Shown here: positions 6,645-6,955 of the stretch, piece by piece
Position numbering within the stretch: position 1 is the first letter of the stretch
Layout of the letters: each line of letters starts with the position of its first letter
DNA from: a bacterium HR32
Lineage (GTDB): Bacteria; Sysuimicrobiota; Sysuimicrobiia; Sysuimicrobiales; Sysuimicrobiaceae
Assembly (NCBI GenBank): GCA_002898935.1
Contig: BEII01000092.1
Location: 1 to 6,955 of the forward strand
DNA length: 6,955 nt
Reading direction: 5' to 3'
Program-made: the position numbers and the translations under genes
Notes under the pieces: generated by a model
What the model was told of the DNA's origin: nothing
The model's input: only the letters and a program-made list of their open reading frames with translations
The model's database searches: none

Positions 6645-6955
6645 CGGCGCTGGTGGCGGAGGCGGTGCTGAAGAGCGCTGTGCTCGTGTTTGTCCTCCTC
6701 ACGGCCACCGCGTACGAGGTCCTGCTGGAGCGGAAGCTCCTCGGACGGCTGCAGGTCCGCTACGGACCGAACCGGGTGGGCCCCTGGGGGCTTCTGCAGC
6801 CACGGGCGGACGGGATCAAGTTGCGCACCAAGGAGGACGTCGCGCCCGCGGGGGCGGACCGGGGGGGGGACGTGGCGGCCCCCGTGCGGCTCATGACCGT
6901 CGCCCTCTGCAGAGACGCGGTGAGCACCTGCGGGCCTGAGGTGGACCTGGTCGGC
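6641..6955 (+). CDS. nuoH: NADH-quinone oxidoreductase subunit H, N-terminal part (3' truncated by window edge)
   Basis: NuoH (ND1/Nqo8) is the membrane subunit that forms the quinone entry channel and links the peripheral arm to the proton pumps. The window holds the first 105 residues. Residues 8-29 form the first transmembrane helix. The signature LLERKLLGRLQVRYGPNRVGPWGLLQP (28-54) is unmistakable, including the conserved Glu30. After that the match worsens. Arg55 and Arg62 stand where leucines or other hydrophobic residues are usual in LLQPLADGIKLLTKED. GGD (75-77) replaces a hydrophobic triplet after GADR. The segment that should be the second helix (about 78-98) contains Arg83, Arg91 and Asp92 and ends in STCGP instead of the usual IPFGP type. 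The frame stays open and there is no indel relative to the family. Either the last ~150 bases contain substitution errors or this copy is truly unusual. The start is GTG 6641. Confidence 0.9.
   Translation, partial: MTALVAEAVLKSAVLVFVLLTATAYEVLLERKLLGRLQVRYGPNRVGPWGLLQPRADGIKLRTKEDVAPAGADRGGDVAAPVRLMTVALCRDAVSTCGPEVDLVG

Noticed and set aside
1..6955. CRISPR, mobile element, tRNA/rRNA, riboswitch, promoter or rho-independent terminator
   Set aside because: Coding sequence fills the window except for gaps of at most about 33 bases. I saw no repeat array, inverted repeats flanking a transposase, cloverleaf, or hairpin followed by a T-run.

Overview
The window is one uninterrupted stretch of a bacterial respiratory complex I (NADH:quinone oxidoreductase, type I) operon. 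All genes are on the + strand in the order nuoA (3' end only) - nuoB - nuoC - nuoD - nuoE - nuoF - nuoG - nuoH (5' end only). The DNA is very GC-rich (about 70% by eye, not counted) and almost every third codon position is G or C. This is why long open frames also appear antisense and out of frame; they are shadows. nuoC and nuoD are separate genes, and the order matches both the classic 14-gene nuo operon and the Thermus nqo operon. NuoG carries the extra N7 cluster motif. This suggests a GC-rich bacterium, possibly of a Thermus-, Chloroflexota- or high-GC Firmicutes-like lineage, but the window cannot settle the taxon.

Layout: nuoA tail 1-154; nuoB 142-639; nuoC 636-1181; nuoD 1197-2372; nuoE about 2406-2870; nuoF 2867-4150; nuoG 4155-6644; nuoH start 6641-6955. 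Genes overlap or nearly touch. GTGA stop/start overlaps join nuoB/C, nuoE/F and nuoG/H, so translation is probably coupled. There is no promoter, terminator, RNA gene, mobile element, repeat array or gene-free stretch longer than about 33 bases.

Together the genes encode the NADH-oxidising arm (NuoE, F, G: FMN, N1a, N3, N1b, N4, N5, N7), the connecting arm that ends at cluster N2 and the quinone pocket (NuoB, C, D), and the first two membrane-arm subunits at the quinone channel (NuoA, NuoH). nuoI to nuoN, expected downstream, lie outside the window.

I found no new multi-gene system. The notable signals are in the chemistry of an otherwise ordinary complex I. NuoB has Arg in place of the first Cys of the tandem pair that ligates N2, together with a new Cys in another N2 loop. 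NuoD has Met at what I align as the redox-Bohr His next to N2. The last ~150 bases, in nuoH, contain a run of implausible substitutions that may be sequence error at a contig end.
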